64,000 nt of DNA, from NCBI RefSeq assembly GCF_900100375.1, contig NZ_FNEZ01000001.1, forward strand, positions 248,001 to 312,000, in the 5' to 3' direction. Made by a program: the position numbers and the translations under genes. Shown piece by piece: positions 7,440 through 14,558 of this stretch. Source of the stretch: Flavobacterium noncentrifugens. Lineage in GTDB: Bacteria; Bacteroidota; Bacteroidia; Flavobacteriales; Flavobacteriaceae. How positions within the stretch are numbered: position 1 is the first letter of the stretch; every line of letters begins with the position of its first letter. A model generated the notes under the pieces. It did no database searches and was not told the DNA's origin. It was given only the letters and a program-made list of their open reading frames with translations.

Positions 7440-8342
7440 TTATATCACACGTTCATAATCGCCATGTACACTTCCGATGGTGCTGTTTATTTTTTGCCTT
7501 TCACGCTGCGACGGCTCGTGTTTGCTTTCCGATTTTCCTTCGGTTTTTTTACTCGGTTGCATTTGTTTTTCCATACTATCAGCTACAGCATCATCAGACA
7601 TCAAGCTGTTTAAGATGCCTTGGGTTTTATTCATAAATCCCGGAACTACAGTCGCTTCGCCTTTCATCAAACCTTCAAAACCGGCCTTTGCCACTTCTTC
7701 GGGCGTATACATTGAGGCTTCTTTATAAGTAACCGTATTTTCGGCTTTTGCTTTGTGGAAGAAATCAGTATCCGTTGCTCCGGGCTGTAATGCCGTAATC
7801 GTAACATCTGAATTTTCAATTTCTTTTTGCAAAGCTTCGACCAATGAAAGTACGAATGCTTTGGTTGCCGCATAAACAGACAAATAAGGTGCAGGAGTTT
7901 TAGAGACCGACGATGCCAGTTGCAGGATTTTGCCACTGTTCCTTTCGAGCATTTCTTTCAGATACAATTTGGTAAGCGTCATCGATGCTACAACATTGAG
8001 CTGCACAATCGCAATTTCGCGCTCTAAATCTGTATTTGAAAACAAACCCCATTCGCCCTGTCCGGCATTGTTGACCAATACATCGATACGCACTCCGAGT
8101 TCCTGCGTTTTGTTGTACACCCTTTGTGCCGCTCCAGGCTCGAATAAATCGATGTCGATAATATGCGTATGGATGTTTTGGGACAATTCCTGCAATTCGC
8201 GGGCTGTTTCTTCAAGATTTTCCCTGTTTCTTGCTACAAGTACAAGGCTGTAATTGTCTTTAGCGAGCAGTTTTGCCAGTTCATAACCGATTCCGCTGGT
8301 TGCGCCTGTGACCAAAGCGTGTTTTTGATATTCATTTTTCAT
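7440..8342 (-). CDS. SDR family NAD(P)-dependent oxidoreductase
   Basis: A 300-residue classical short-chain dehydrogenase. The cofactor motif TGATSGIGYELA is near residue 13, NNAGQGEWG is the structural NAG motif, and the catalytic YAATK follows a SSVSKT strand. The last 60 or so residues form an extra hydrophilic, charged tail (KKTEGKSESKHEPSQRERQ) not needed for catalysis and probably disordered. The substrate cannot be predicted. The gene converges on a lipoprotein gene and follows a Thr/Ser-rich secreted protein gene on the same strand. Such SDRs often occur beside DUF892 and other stress proteins in Bacteroidota; that link is an inference from context. Confidence 0.88.
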   Translation of the reverse strand: MKNEYQKHALVTGATSGIGYELAKLLAKDNYSLVLVARNRENLEETARELQELSQNIHTHIIDIDLFEPGAAQRVYNKTQELGVRIDVLVNNAGQGEWGLFSNTDLEREIAIVQLNVVASMTLTKLYLKEMLERNSGKILQLASSVSKTPAPYLSVYAATKAFVLSLVEALQKEIENSDVTITALQPGATDTDFFHKAKAENTVTYKEASMYTPEEVAKAGFEGLMKGEATVVPGFMNKTQGILNSLMSDDAVADSMEKQMQPSKKTEGKSESKHEPSQRERQKINSTIGSVHGDYERVI

Positions 8343-8432
8343 GACTGTGTTGTTTTAAATTGAAAAAGGTCCGGTATAAATACTGAACCTTTTTAAAAAC
8401 CATTTAGCATCAGCATTGGTTTTATGCTTTGA

Positions 8433-8702
8433 TTATTTTGTAGTTGATGCAGGCGTTGCGCTGCTGCTTGATTTGCTTGCACTTTTTGTTGTAGTGCTTG
8501 TGCTGTTCATTGAATTTGTTCCGTCAGTAGAGGAACTATTCGTTGTGGTTTTATCGGTTTTCATATCCGATTTTTTCTTAGCGGTGTGCTTTTTCTCCGT
8601 GTGCGCTTTTTTGTTCGTTGTTGAAGTCGAAGTCGTGTCGGTTTGTGCCGAAGCGATTCCAAAAACAAGCATTGTGCCTAATAGTAAGAATGATTTTTTC
8701 AT
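8433..8702 (-). CDS. Small secreted Thr/Ser/Lys-rich low-complexity protein
   Basis: An 89-residue protein with a clear signal peptide (MKKSFLLLGTMLVFGIASA, cleavage before QTDTT). The mature chain is nearly all Thr, Ser, Lys, Ala and Asn, with a KKAHTEKKHTAKKK basic patch. No domain is recognised. It is not a lipoprotein. It is likely disordered in the periplasm. It lies upstream of the SDR gene on the same strand, about 90 bp away, and is divergent from the DUF892 gene. The coding call rests on the convincing signal peptide and an open frame that starts and ends cleanly; function is unknown. Confidence 0.7.
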   Translation of the reverse strand: MKKSFLLLGTMLVFGIASAQTDTTSTSTTNKKAHTEKKHTAKKKSDMKTDKTTTNSSSTDGTNSMNSTSTTTKSASKSSSSATPASTTK

Positions 8703-8919
8703 AATAACTGGTTGTTTAAATTTTAATTAAAATTAGAAAATGGACAGCTTGAATCTTTTCATCATTTGCATATTCTGATGCACAATTATCAGTAAACCGT
8801 TAAAAATCAGGCTTATTATAATAGTGCAAGAGTTTGAAATAATCATATAATTAATTGGATTGATTGTTCTTGAAATTTGTATGACAAGTTTTAATTCAAA
8901 TAATAAAAAACATACAATT

Positions 8920-9588
8920 ATGAAAACCGCGACCGCATCCACTACAAAAAAATCAGCTCCAGCTACAAAGGCGACTGCAAAAACTACAGCCACAAAAAGC
9001 ACTACTGCCACAAAAACGGCAGCTAGTCCAAAATCGGCTACAGCCAAAACAACTTCCTCAAAAGGGGTTGTAAAAGCTAAATCCTCAGCAGCAGAAGGTT
9101 TAAGGGAATTATTTGTAGACAGCCTTAAAGACATTTACTGGGCAGAAAAAGCTTTAACGAAAGCATTGCCTAAAATGGCGAAAAATGCAACATCAGAAAA
9201 TCTGATTACCGCAATAAACGATCATTTATCGGTAACAAAAGAACAAGTATTAAGACTGGAACAAGTATTTCAAATCGTTGGTGAAAAAGCACAGGCAAAA
9301 AAATGCGATGCCATGGACGGACTCATCAAAGAAGGCGAAGGCATTATGGAAGAAACAGAATCAGGGCCGGTTAGAGATGCCGGAATCATCGCAGCTTCCC
9401 AAAAAATCGAGCACTACGAAATCGCGACTTACGGAACTTTATGTGCTTTCGCAAAAACTTTAGGCGAAAACGAAGCAATGGAATTGCTCGCTACAACATT
9501 AGCCGAAGAAAAAGAAGCCGATGTCACTTTAACCGAAGCGGCTTACAACACCATCAATTTTGATGCTGCAGAAGAAGACGAAAAATAA
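8920..9588 (+). CDS. DUF892 (YciE-like) ferritin-like protein with basic N-terminal tail
   Basis: A 222-residue protein whose C-terminal part (about residues 55-215) is a four-helix ferritin-like domain of the DUF892/YciE family: LRELFVDSLKDIYWAEKALTK, the paired helices with EQV.RLEQVF, and ISA-type segment IAASQKIEHYEIATYGTL. Carboxylates and His of the helices are candidates for a di-metal site. The first 55 residues are Ala/Thr/Lys repeats like a histone H1 tail, suggesting nucleic acid binding. The ATG at 8920 is chosen because the upstream extension has no family match. DUF892 proteins are often stress-induced. It is followed by an acidic disordered protein. Confidence 0.85.
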   Translation: MKTATASTTKKSAPATKATAKTTATKSTTATKTAASPKSATAKTTSSKGVVKAKSSAAEGLRELFVDSLKDIYWAEKALTKALPKMAKNATSENLITAINDHLSVTKEQVLRLEQVFQIVGEKAQAKKCDAMDGLIKEGEGIMEETESGPVRDAGIIAASQKIEHYEIATYGTLCAFAKTLGENEAMELLATTLAEEKEADVTLTEAAYNTINFDAAEEDEK

Positions 9589-9627
9589 TAAACAATTCAA
9601 TAATTACTAATTAAATACACAACTAAA

Positions 9628-9993
9628 ATGGCAACAGACAATAACGGAAATTACGGTCAGGAAAATCGTGATAACCAACAATTTAATGACAATCAGGACG
9701 ATTCAAACAGTACTTTGAACCAAAATTTGAACCCTCGGGAAACCGACCGTACCAATTATGACAATGCAGACAGCAGCGCAGAACAAGGAATGAGCGATAG
9801 AAATACCGACGAATCCAGAGACAACAACAACCGCGACTGGAACAGCGACGATCTTTCGGCAAGCGACAGAAACGACGACGACGATACTGATTATGATTCA
9901 GATCAGGAAGAAGACTCAGATGATCTTGATACCGGCAGCAACGATAGAAGCAGTGACAGCGACAATTACAACAGCGACAGAAGCAATTTGTAA
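9628..9993 (+). CDS. Highly acidic Asp/Asn/Ser-rich disordered protein
   Basis: A 121-residue protein without signal peptide or hydrophobic core; almost every residue is Asp, Asn, Ser, Glu, Arg, Gln, Gly or Thr, with a run of four Asp in the middle. It is predicted to be intrinsically disordered, resembling hydrophilin-type stress proteins in composition. It starts 39 bp after the DUF892 gene on the same strand and ends before a strong terminator, so the two probably form an operon. No known family was recognised. The opposite charge to the basic tail of its DUF892 neighbour is notable but its meaning is speculative. Confidence 0.7.
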   Translation: MATDNNGNYGQENRDNQQFNDNQDDSNSTLNQNLNPRETDRTNYDNADSSAEQGMSDRNTDESRDNNNRDWNSDDLSASDRNDDDDTDYDSDQEEDSDDLDTGSNDRSSDSDNYNSDRSNL

Positions 9994-10014
9994 TTTCAAA
10001 ATTTCATTAAAATA

Positions 10015-10045
10015 AAAAAGCAGCGATAAATTATCGTTGCTTTTT
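10015..10045 (+). terminator. Terminator after the acidic protein gene
   Basis: A long stem AAAAAGCAGCGATA / TATCGTTGCTTTTT with one G-T pair and a very short loop, followed by CTTTTT. Confidence 0.85.
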
Positions 10046-10067
10046 CTTTTTGAGTCTCGTTAGGTTT

Positions 10068-10520
10068 TTAAATACTTAAGAAAAAAGATTCTCTGTTTAG
10101 TCCTGAGGTATGGTATTGCCAATTGATCTTCAAAACATGCTTGATAATTTGTTTAAGTTTTTGAAAATCATTGGGCTTGTGAATGTAAATGTTTGCCCCG
10201 CCGCTGAGCGTATCTTCAATATCTTTTTCAGAATTTGAAGTCGAATAAATCGCAATCGACATGTTGCGGAATTTAGGGTTGGCTTTAATTTCAGCAAGAC
10301 ACTGCGCCCCGGTTTTTCCCGGCATATTCAAATCGAGGAATAAAATATGAGGCAATTTTAAATTGTCCTGGTTCAGGAAATCCATCAGTTCATTACCACT
10401 TTTAAACAAAGACAGGTTGGAATTCAGTTTGGTCTCATCAAATGCCAATTTAAACAAGCTGCGATCGTCTTCGTCATCGTCTGCAAGGAAAATATTCATT
10501 TGGTCACTATTCGTATTCAT
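10068..10520 (-). CDS. Single-domain response regulator (CheY-like)
   Basis: A 150-residue stand-alone receiver domain. The acidic pocket is DDDEDD (residues 14-19), the phosphoacceptor is Asp63 in LFLDLNMPG, the switch residues are in IYSTS (about 92-95) and the conserved Lys115 is in HKPNDF. There is no output domain, so it probably acts through protein contact, like Rcp1-type regulators paired with sensor kinases. No kinase gene is in the window. It lies 9 bp downstream of an AraC-type regulator gene on the same strand and is likely co-transcribed with it. Upstream ATG is used; a second Met at residue 8 is possible. Confidence 0.9.
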   Translation of the reverse strand: MNTNSDQMNIFLADDDEDDRSLFKLAFDETKLNSNLSLFKSGNELMDFLNQDNLKLPHILFLDLNMPGKTGAQCLAEIKANPKFRNMSIAIYSTSNSEKDIEDTLSGGANIYIHKPNDFQKLKQIIKHVLKINWQYHTSGLNRESFFLSI

Positions 10521-10529
10521 ATCTTTGAA

Positions 10530-11090
10530 TTAATTATTAGTTGCTACCCTGTTGCGCCTGTTGTCGACAATTTTTTTAAACATCGAAATTGTCAGGCCTG
10601 TTGTTTTTTTAAATTGCCTCGAAAAATGCCCGACGCTGCTGTAATTCAGCATATAGCTGATTTCCTTTATGGATTGTGCACCTTCCAGAAGCAGGTTTTT
10701 CGCCCTTTCCACCTTCAGCATGATCATGTAATTCTCAATCGAAGTATAAGTCTGCGCCGTAAATATATATGAAATGTACCCATAACTCAATCCCAATTGC
10801 TTTGCCAGATAACCCGACAGCGTAAAAATTTGCTGGCTTTCACCATAAGCGACTTCCTGCAAAATATTCTTGATCCGTTGTACCAGTTGGCTTTTCTGAT
10901 CGTGCAAAATTTCAATGCTGTATTTCTCAAGGCAGCTTTCGAGTTCTTTATAACGCTGTTCCGGAACTTCTCCGAGCAAATCTACTTCGCCATTTTCCGA
11001 AAACCGGTACTGGATCTCAAATCGCTCAAGCTGTTCTTTCAGAATGGCCATCGTAATTTGATTTGCCTGATATATAATATTGAATTTCAT
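10530..11090 (-). CDS. AraC family transcriptional regulator
   Basis: A 186-residue protein with an AraC-type double helix-turn-helix DNA-binding domain at about residues 80-180. The first helix-turn-helix is in LSGYLAKQLGLSYGYISYIF, and the second and signature part is in SIKEISYMLNYSSVGHFSRQFKKTTGLT. The N-terminal 75 residues are short, without a sugar-binding cupin or a receiver; they hold a small alpha/beta segment with LERFEIQYRF that I do not recognise. The gene precedes a single-domain response regulator in a likely two-gene operon. The targets are unknown; nearby stress-type genes are possible. Confidence 0.88.
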   Translation of the reverse strand: MKFNIIYQANQITMAILKEQLERFEIQYRFSENGEVDLLGEVPEQRYKELESCLEKYSIEILHDQKSQLVQRIKNILQEVAYGESQQIFTLSGYLAKQLGLSYGYISYIFTAQTYTSIENYMIMLKVERAKNLLLEGAQSIKEISYMLNYSSVGHFSRQFKKTTGLTISMFKKIVDNRRNRVATNN

Positions 11091-11130
11091 CTAAAAATAA
11101 AAATGCGGCTTATTAATAAACTGTTACAAA

Positions 11131-11163
11131 TAAAAAAGTGGAAAGCCTTTAAAGATTCCACTT
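11131..11163 (-). terminator. Minus-strand terminator upstream of the AraC gene
   Basis: Read on the minus strand, AAGTGGAA - 12 nt - TTCCACTT is followed by a TTTTTATTT tract. It lies about 190 nt past the DUF1508 stop codon, so that transcript would have a long 3' region, or there is a separate small transcript. Confidence 0.7.
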
Positions 11164-11314
11164 ATACATGACACAGAAGATAAAATTTTTCCGAGTATTT
11201 TACTTCCATTGATTAGACGAGTCTAAATTCTAAACAAATTTGGTGATTTATCGAATGATGCGTTTATATTAAAAACATTTATTGTTATATAATTTACACA
11301 CCTTTAATAAAAAA

Positions 11315-11346
11315 ATCAAGCAATTAACTTATTATCAAGCAATTAA
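11315..11346. repeat. Short direct repeat beside the DUF1508 stop codon
   Basis: The 13-mer ATCAAGCAATTAA occurs at 11315-11327 and again at 11334-11346, 19 bp apart, directly 3' of the DUF1508 gene. Nothing else in the 258-bp gap between 11090 and 11349 looks coding. Confidence 0.6.
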
Positions 11347-11348
11347 TA

Positions 11349-11735
11349 TTAAATGTCATCCTCAACTTCAGGAGAGAAAATGCTTTCCTCATCTTGGAAA
11401 ATAAAATCATTTTCTGAAAAATCGAGCGTTTCCGCAGATGAGACGTACTTTACAATCTCGTCAATTCCTTTTTGAAGCCGCAATTCTGTAGTATATTTTC
11501 GGCTGTTGGCCAATACCAATCCGCCCTTGGAAAGCCTGAAAAAGTATTTCCCGCCGGCGTTCCTTATTTTGGTAAACGCAAATAAATCGATGCTGTTTTT
11601 AATCCCTGCAATCATTTGTTCGCAGTCGTCTTTTTGCTTGCAGCCGATGCTCGTAAAAATCGTCTTGCCTTTTCGCGAAGCAAAAATAAATTTATAATCG
11701 CCGTTAAATCGTTTGCTGATGACAAATGAACCCAT
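11349..11735 (-). CDS. DUF1508 (YegP-like) domain protein
   Basis: A 128-residue cytoplasmic protein made of two DUF1508/YegP-type units. The first contains FVISKRFNGDYKFIFASRKGKTIFTSIGC and the second KYFFRLSKGGLVLANSRKY, each with the family pattern of a Phe/Arg-rich strand, then a Gly turn and a strand ending in Ser. A short acidic C-terminal tail follows. The biochemical function of the family is not known; it is widespread in proteobacteria and Bacteroidota and often found near stress genes. It stands alone on the minus strand with about 250 bp of non-coding sequence downstream. Confidence 0.75.
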   Translation of the reverse strand: MGSFVISKRFNGDYKFIFASRKGKTIFTSIGCKQKDDCEQMIAGIKNSIDLFAFTKIRNAGGKYFFRLSKGGLVLANSRKYTTELRLQKGIDEIVKYVSSAETLDFSENDFIFQDEESIFSPEVEDDI

Positions 11736-11861
11736 AGAATCTGAAATCCGGAACTGATTTTTTAGTTTCCGAACTGTGCAAAGCTAACAAAATTGATGTG
11801 CTAAAGTGTACCGATTTTAATCCAAATCCAAAAACTTATCTACAATTTACCAATGCAGTGA

Positions 11862-14054
11862 TTAATAACAATCTGCCAAAATTTGTTTTCTCGATTGATA
11901 ATAGGAAACCGTTTTTTGATGGCTTTTACAAATATTTTCCAGCAACTCAATCACGTTTTGCTGCATCGCTAATGAGCCGCAAATCATGATCACGCCACCA
12001 TTTTTCAAGGTTTCTGATATAAATCCCGAATCCTGATGAAGCAGATCTTTCACATATTGCTTTTTGCCTTCACGCGAATAAGCCAGATTGAGTGTATTGA
12101 GTTTTCCTTCATCAATATTTTTCTGAAGACTTTCGGAATAAAGTTCAAATGAAGATGGATCGCGGAAACCACAATACAAATGACATGAAATCTTCTTAAC
12201 ATTTTCGCCGATCATCCCGAGAAAAGGCGCAATTCCGGTTCCGTTTGAAATCATAATGACTTTCGGTGCTTTTTTAGGAAAATAAAAATCCGGATTTCTG
12301 GAAATTGCAGCATTAAAAACCGCGCCTTTTTCAAGTCCGTATAAAAATCCCGAACCCAATCCATTCGGATGCAAACGAACACTCAACTGGACGCCATCAT
12401 CAATTTTTCCAATCGAATACAAACGTTCCCGATAATCGTTCGCAGGATAAATTGCAAGCAAATCACCCGAAGCAAATTTTACTTTTTTATCGAATTGCAA
12501 ACGCATCAAAAAAGCGCCGTCTTCATGCGCGATCGTTGTTTTTTTAATGACAGCAATTTTTTGCGTTGGTTTCGGCTTTACATGTAGAAAATCAGCCGAA
12601 GCATCAAATGGAATATTTGCCTGCTGCGACCAGATTGAAAACCATTTCATAAAATCATCCGGCGATTTGTCGTTTATCGTGTGGATTTCTACAAACGGAA
12701 CGGCCCAGGATTGCAGCGACAGCGCATTATTCACTTCAAATGCGAACTTGCAGAAATCAGGATACGCATGCGATCCAAAACCAACAACCGAAAAATTCAC
12801 AGGTTGCAATTGCGGTTTCTTCTCCAATAAAGACAGGAATTTTGTTGCGTTGCTCGGCGGATTTCCCAAACCGTAAGTTGATGTGATCACAATCAAATGC
12901 GCCGCTTTCGGATAAATATCGTATTGGTTCAATTGTGATAAAAACGATTTTTTACCGTTTGCGATCAGTTGTTTGTGGACTGCATTTGCGAAGCCAAAAG
13001 TGCTGCCGTTTTCAGAACCAACCAAAATGACATAGTCACTTTCCGCAACTTTGAATTTATTTTTGATCCGGTTCGAACGGCGTTTCAGCATAATCGCAAA
13101 GCCTGAAAAAACAAAAAACAAGATATTTCCGGCAGCAGTCGCAAGAACCAAAGCCCAAATGATATTCGCGCGTCCGGTGTGCAGGTCAAGGCTCAAACTG
13201 ATGAAATCTGTAGTTGCGCTGTAGCGGATTTCGCTCAGGATGTCGCCCGTAAATTGATTCACGACGAGTTCGCGGTCTTTAAGTTTTAACGTAAAATAAT
13301 CTTCGGGATCATCCGAAAAGGGAAATTCGATATACGTCACTTCTGAAAGCAGAATGTTTTTAAAAACCTTAAAATCGGCGAGATTGATTTTGGGTTCCGA
13401 TTTAATATGGTCAAAATCGATGTTATGGCTGATGTTCTGTTTCGGAAGCATTTTAAATTGGTCCAAAGACAAGTATGTTCCCGTGATTGCAATGATTAAA
13501 ATCGGAACCAGCATCAGCCTGCCCAAAACAACATGGTAATACTGCGCGAAATTCTCCTTGACGATTTTCTGAAAAAAATGCCGGATGCCGTTTTGCCGCT
13601 GAATCACTAAAATCGTTCCTGAAGCGGCAATCAGCAACAGCAAAAAAGCAGTTAGCCCGATAATAAACCGTCCTGTTTCATGCAGGAAAAGCGATCGGTG
13701 AAGCGTGGTAACCCATTGAAAAAAGCGGTTCTTTTTTGGCACTTCTCCTAAAGTTTTTCCACTTTTCGGATCGGCGTAAGCGGTGAAATTTTTTCCATTA
13801 TTGTCAATGGATTTTACGATTACAAACGAATTCGCATCGACAGTGACGTCAATAATTTCAGCATTGGTTTTTTTGATTGCAACCAACATTTGAGCGACAG
13901 TAACGGCATCAAAACAGTCGGTTTTGTAGGGCTGGATTTTTTCTGAAATGGGCTCAAACGCCAACACAATTCCGGTAACGGAAACCAATATTATAAAAAG
14001 AAAAGAAGATACGGCCAGGGCTAAATGGCTGTATCTCCAGATTGAAATCGTCAT
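11862..14054 (-). CDS. PepSY-flavodoxin-ferredoxin reductase fusion (membrane flavin reductase)
   Basis: A 730-residue membrane protein with three parts. Residues 1-350 are a PepSY-type membrane module: a first helix near residue 15, a periplasmic region, helices near 130-150, 175-200 and 295-320. Residues about 345-490 are a flavodoxin domain (LVGSENGSTFGFA binds FMN phosphate; TSTYGLGNPP is the second loop). Residues 510-730 are a ferredoxin-reductase module with the FAD site RLYSIG, MISNGTGIAPFLG for NAD(P)H, and a C-terminal CGSLAMQ. It is expected to carry electrons from cytoplasmic NAD(P)H across the inner membrane. It is the last gene of an operon with DUF2271 and an ankyrin protein. 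Related fusions have been tied to iron or flavoprotein reduction; the acceptor here is not known. Confidence 0.88.
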   Translation of the reverse strand: MTISIWRYSHLALAVSSFLFIILVSVTGIVLAFEPISEKIQPYKTDCFDAVTVAQMLVAIKKTNAEIIDVTVDANSFVIVKSIDNNGKNFTAYADPKSGKTLGEVPKKNRFFQWVTTLHRSLFLHETGRFIIGLTAFLLLLIAASGTILVIQRQNGIRHFFQKIVKENFAQYYHVVLGRLMLVPILIIAITGTYLSLDQFKMLPKQNISHNIDFDHIKSEPKINLADFKVFKNILLSEVTYIEFPFSDDPEDYFTLKLKDRELVVNQFTGDILSEIRYSATTDFISLSLDLHTGRANIIWALVLATAAGNILFFVFSGFAIMLKRRSNRIKNKFKVAESDYVILVGSENGSTFGFANAVHKQLIANGKKSFLSQLNQYDIYPKAAHLIVITSTYGLGNPPSNATKFLSLLEKKPQLQPVNFSVVGFGSHAYPDFCKFAFEVNNALSLQSWAVPFVEIHTINDKSPDDFMKWFSIWSQQANIPFDASADFLHVKPKPTQKIAVIKKTTIAHEDGAFLMRLQFDKKVKFASGDLLAIYPANDYRERLYSIGKIDDGVQLSVRLHPNGLGSGFLYGLEKGAVFNAAISRNPDFYFPKKAPKVIMISNGTGIAPFLGMIGENVKKISCHLYCGFRDPSSFELYSESLQKNIDEGKLNTLNLAYSREGKKQYVKDLLHQDSGFISETLKNGGVIMICGSLAMQQNVIELLENICKSHQKTVSYYQSRKQILADCY

Positions 14055-14064
14055 ATTTTTGCTA

Positions 14065-14556
14065 TTAATTCGGAGTCAGGCGCACATACCTGATAAATCC
14101 GGTTCCGTCATTTTTTCCTGCAACATTTTCTGTTGTCAGTTGAAATTCTAGGTCTTTAACATGGTAAGCCTGGTCTTCAACTGCGCTTTCAAAACGCAGG
14201 CTGTAACCCGAATTTATTTTTGAATTTTCAATATCCAGAAACACAACACTTCGGTCACCACCAGAAACAGACGCCCCGGAAATCGCACTTAAATTCGTCG
14301 CTTTCTTCGCATAGAATTTATGCCATTCCTTTAAATCGCGGTACCATTTTTTATCCGAACCCATAACGTAAAGCGTTTTTTCATAAGCGCCTTTGGGATC
14401 GATCAGCGACACGACAATATAAGCACCTTCGCCCATATAATTGGTCATCTGAACCATGCATTTGTATTTCGTGCTTCCACCGGATTGCGCATTGACATTT
14501 GACGATGAAAAAAGTGCCAGCACAAGAATCAGGAATAAATGATAAATCTTTTTCAT
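14065..14556 (-). CDS. DUF2271 secreted protein with flavinylation-like motif
   Basis: A 163-residue protein with signal peptide (MKKIYHLFLILVLALFSSSNVNA). It fits the DUF2271 family: a beta-rich domain with MVQMTN and IVVSLIDPKG strands, a Trp-rich middle (KKWYRDLKEWHKF) and the segment LSAISGASVSGGDR at residues 89-102. That segment resembles the ApbE flavin-transfer signature S/T-G-A-S/T-x-S/T, in which the Ser or Thr is esterified to FMN. The gene lies 10 bp before the PepSY-flavodoxin reductase, so a periplasmic flavoprotein accepting its electrons is a natural reading. No ApbE gene is in the window. Flavinylation is inferred. Confidence 0.75.
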   Translation of the reverse strand: MKKIYHLFLILVLALFSSSNVNAQSGGSTKYKCMVQMTNYMGEGAYIVVSLIDPKGAYEKTLYVMGSDKKWYRDLKEWHKFYAKKATNLSAISGASVSGGDRSVVFLDIENSKINSGYSLRFESAVEDQAYHVKDLEFQLTTENVAGKNDGTGFIRYVRLTPN

Positions 14557-14558
14557 GT

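Noticed and set aside
8416..8730. Hydrophobic open frame opposite the Thr/Ser-rich secreted protein
   Set aside because: Its Val/Leu/Phe richness is the complement of Thr/Ser/Lys codons; the minus-strand frame has a convincing signal peptide.
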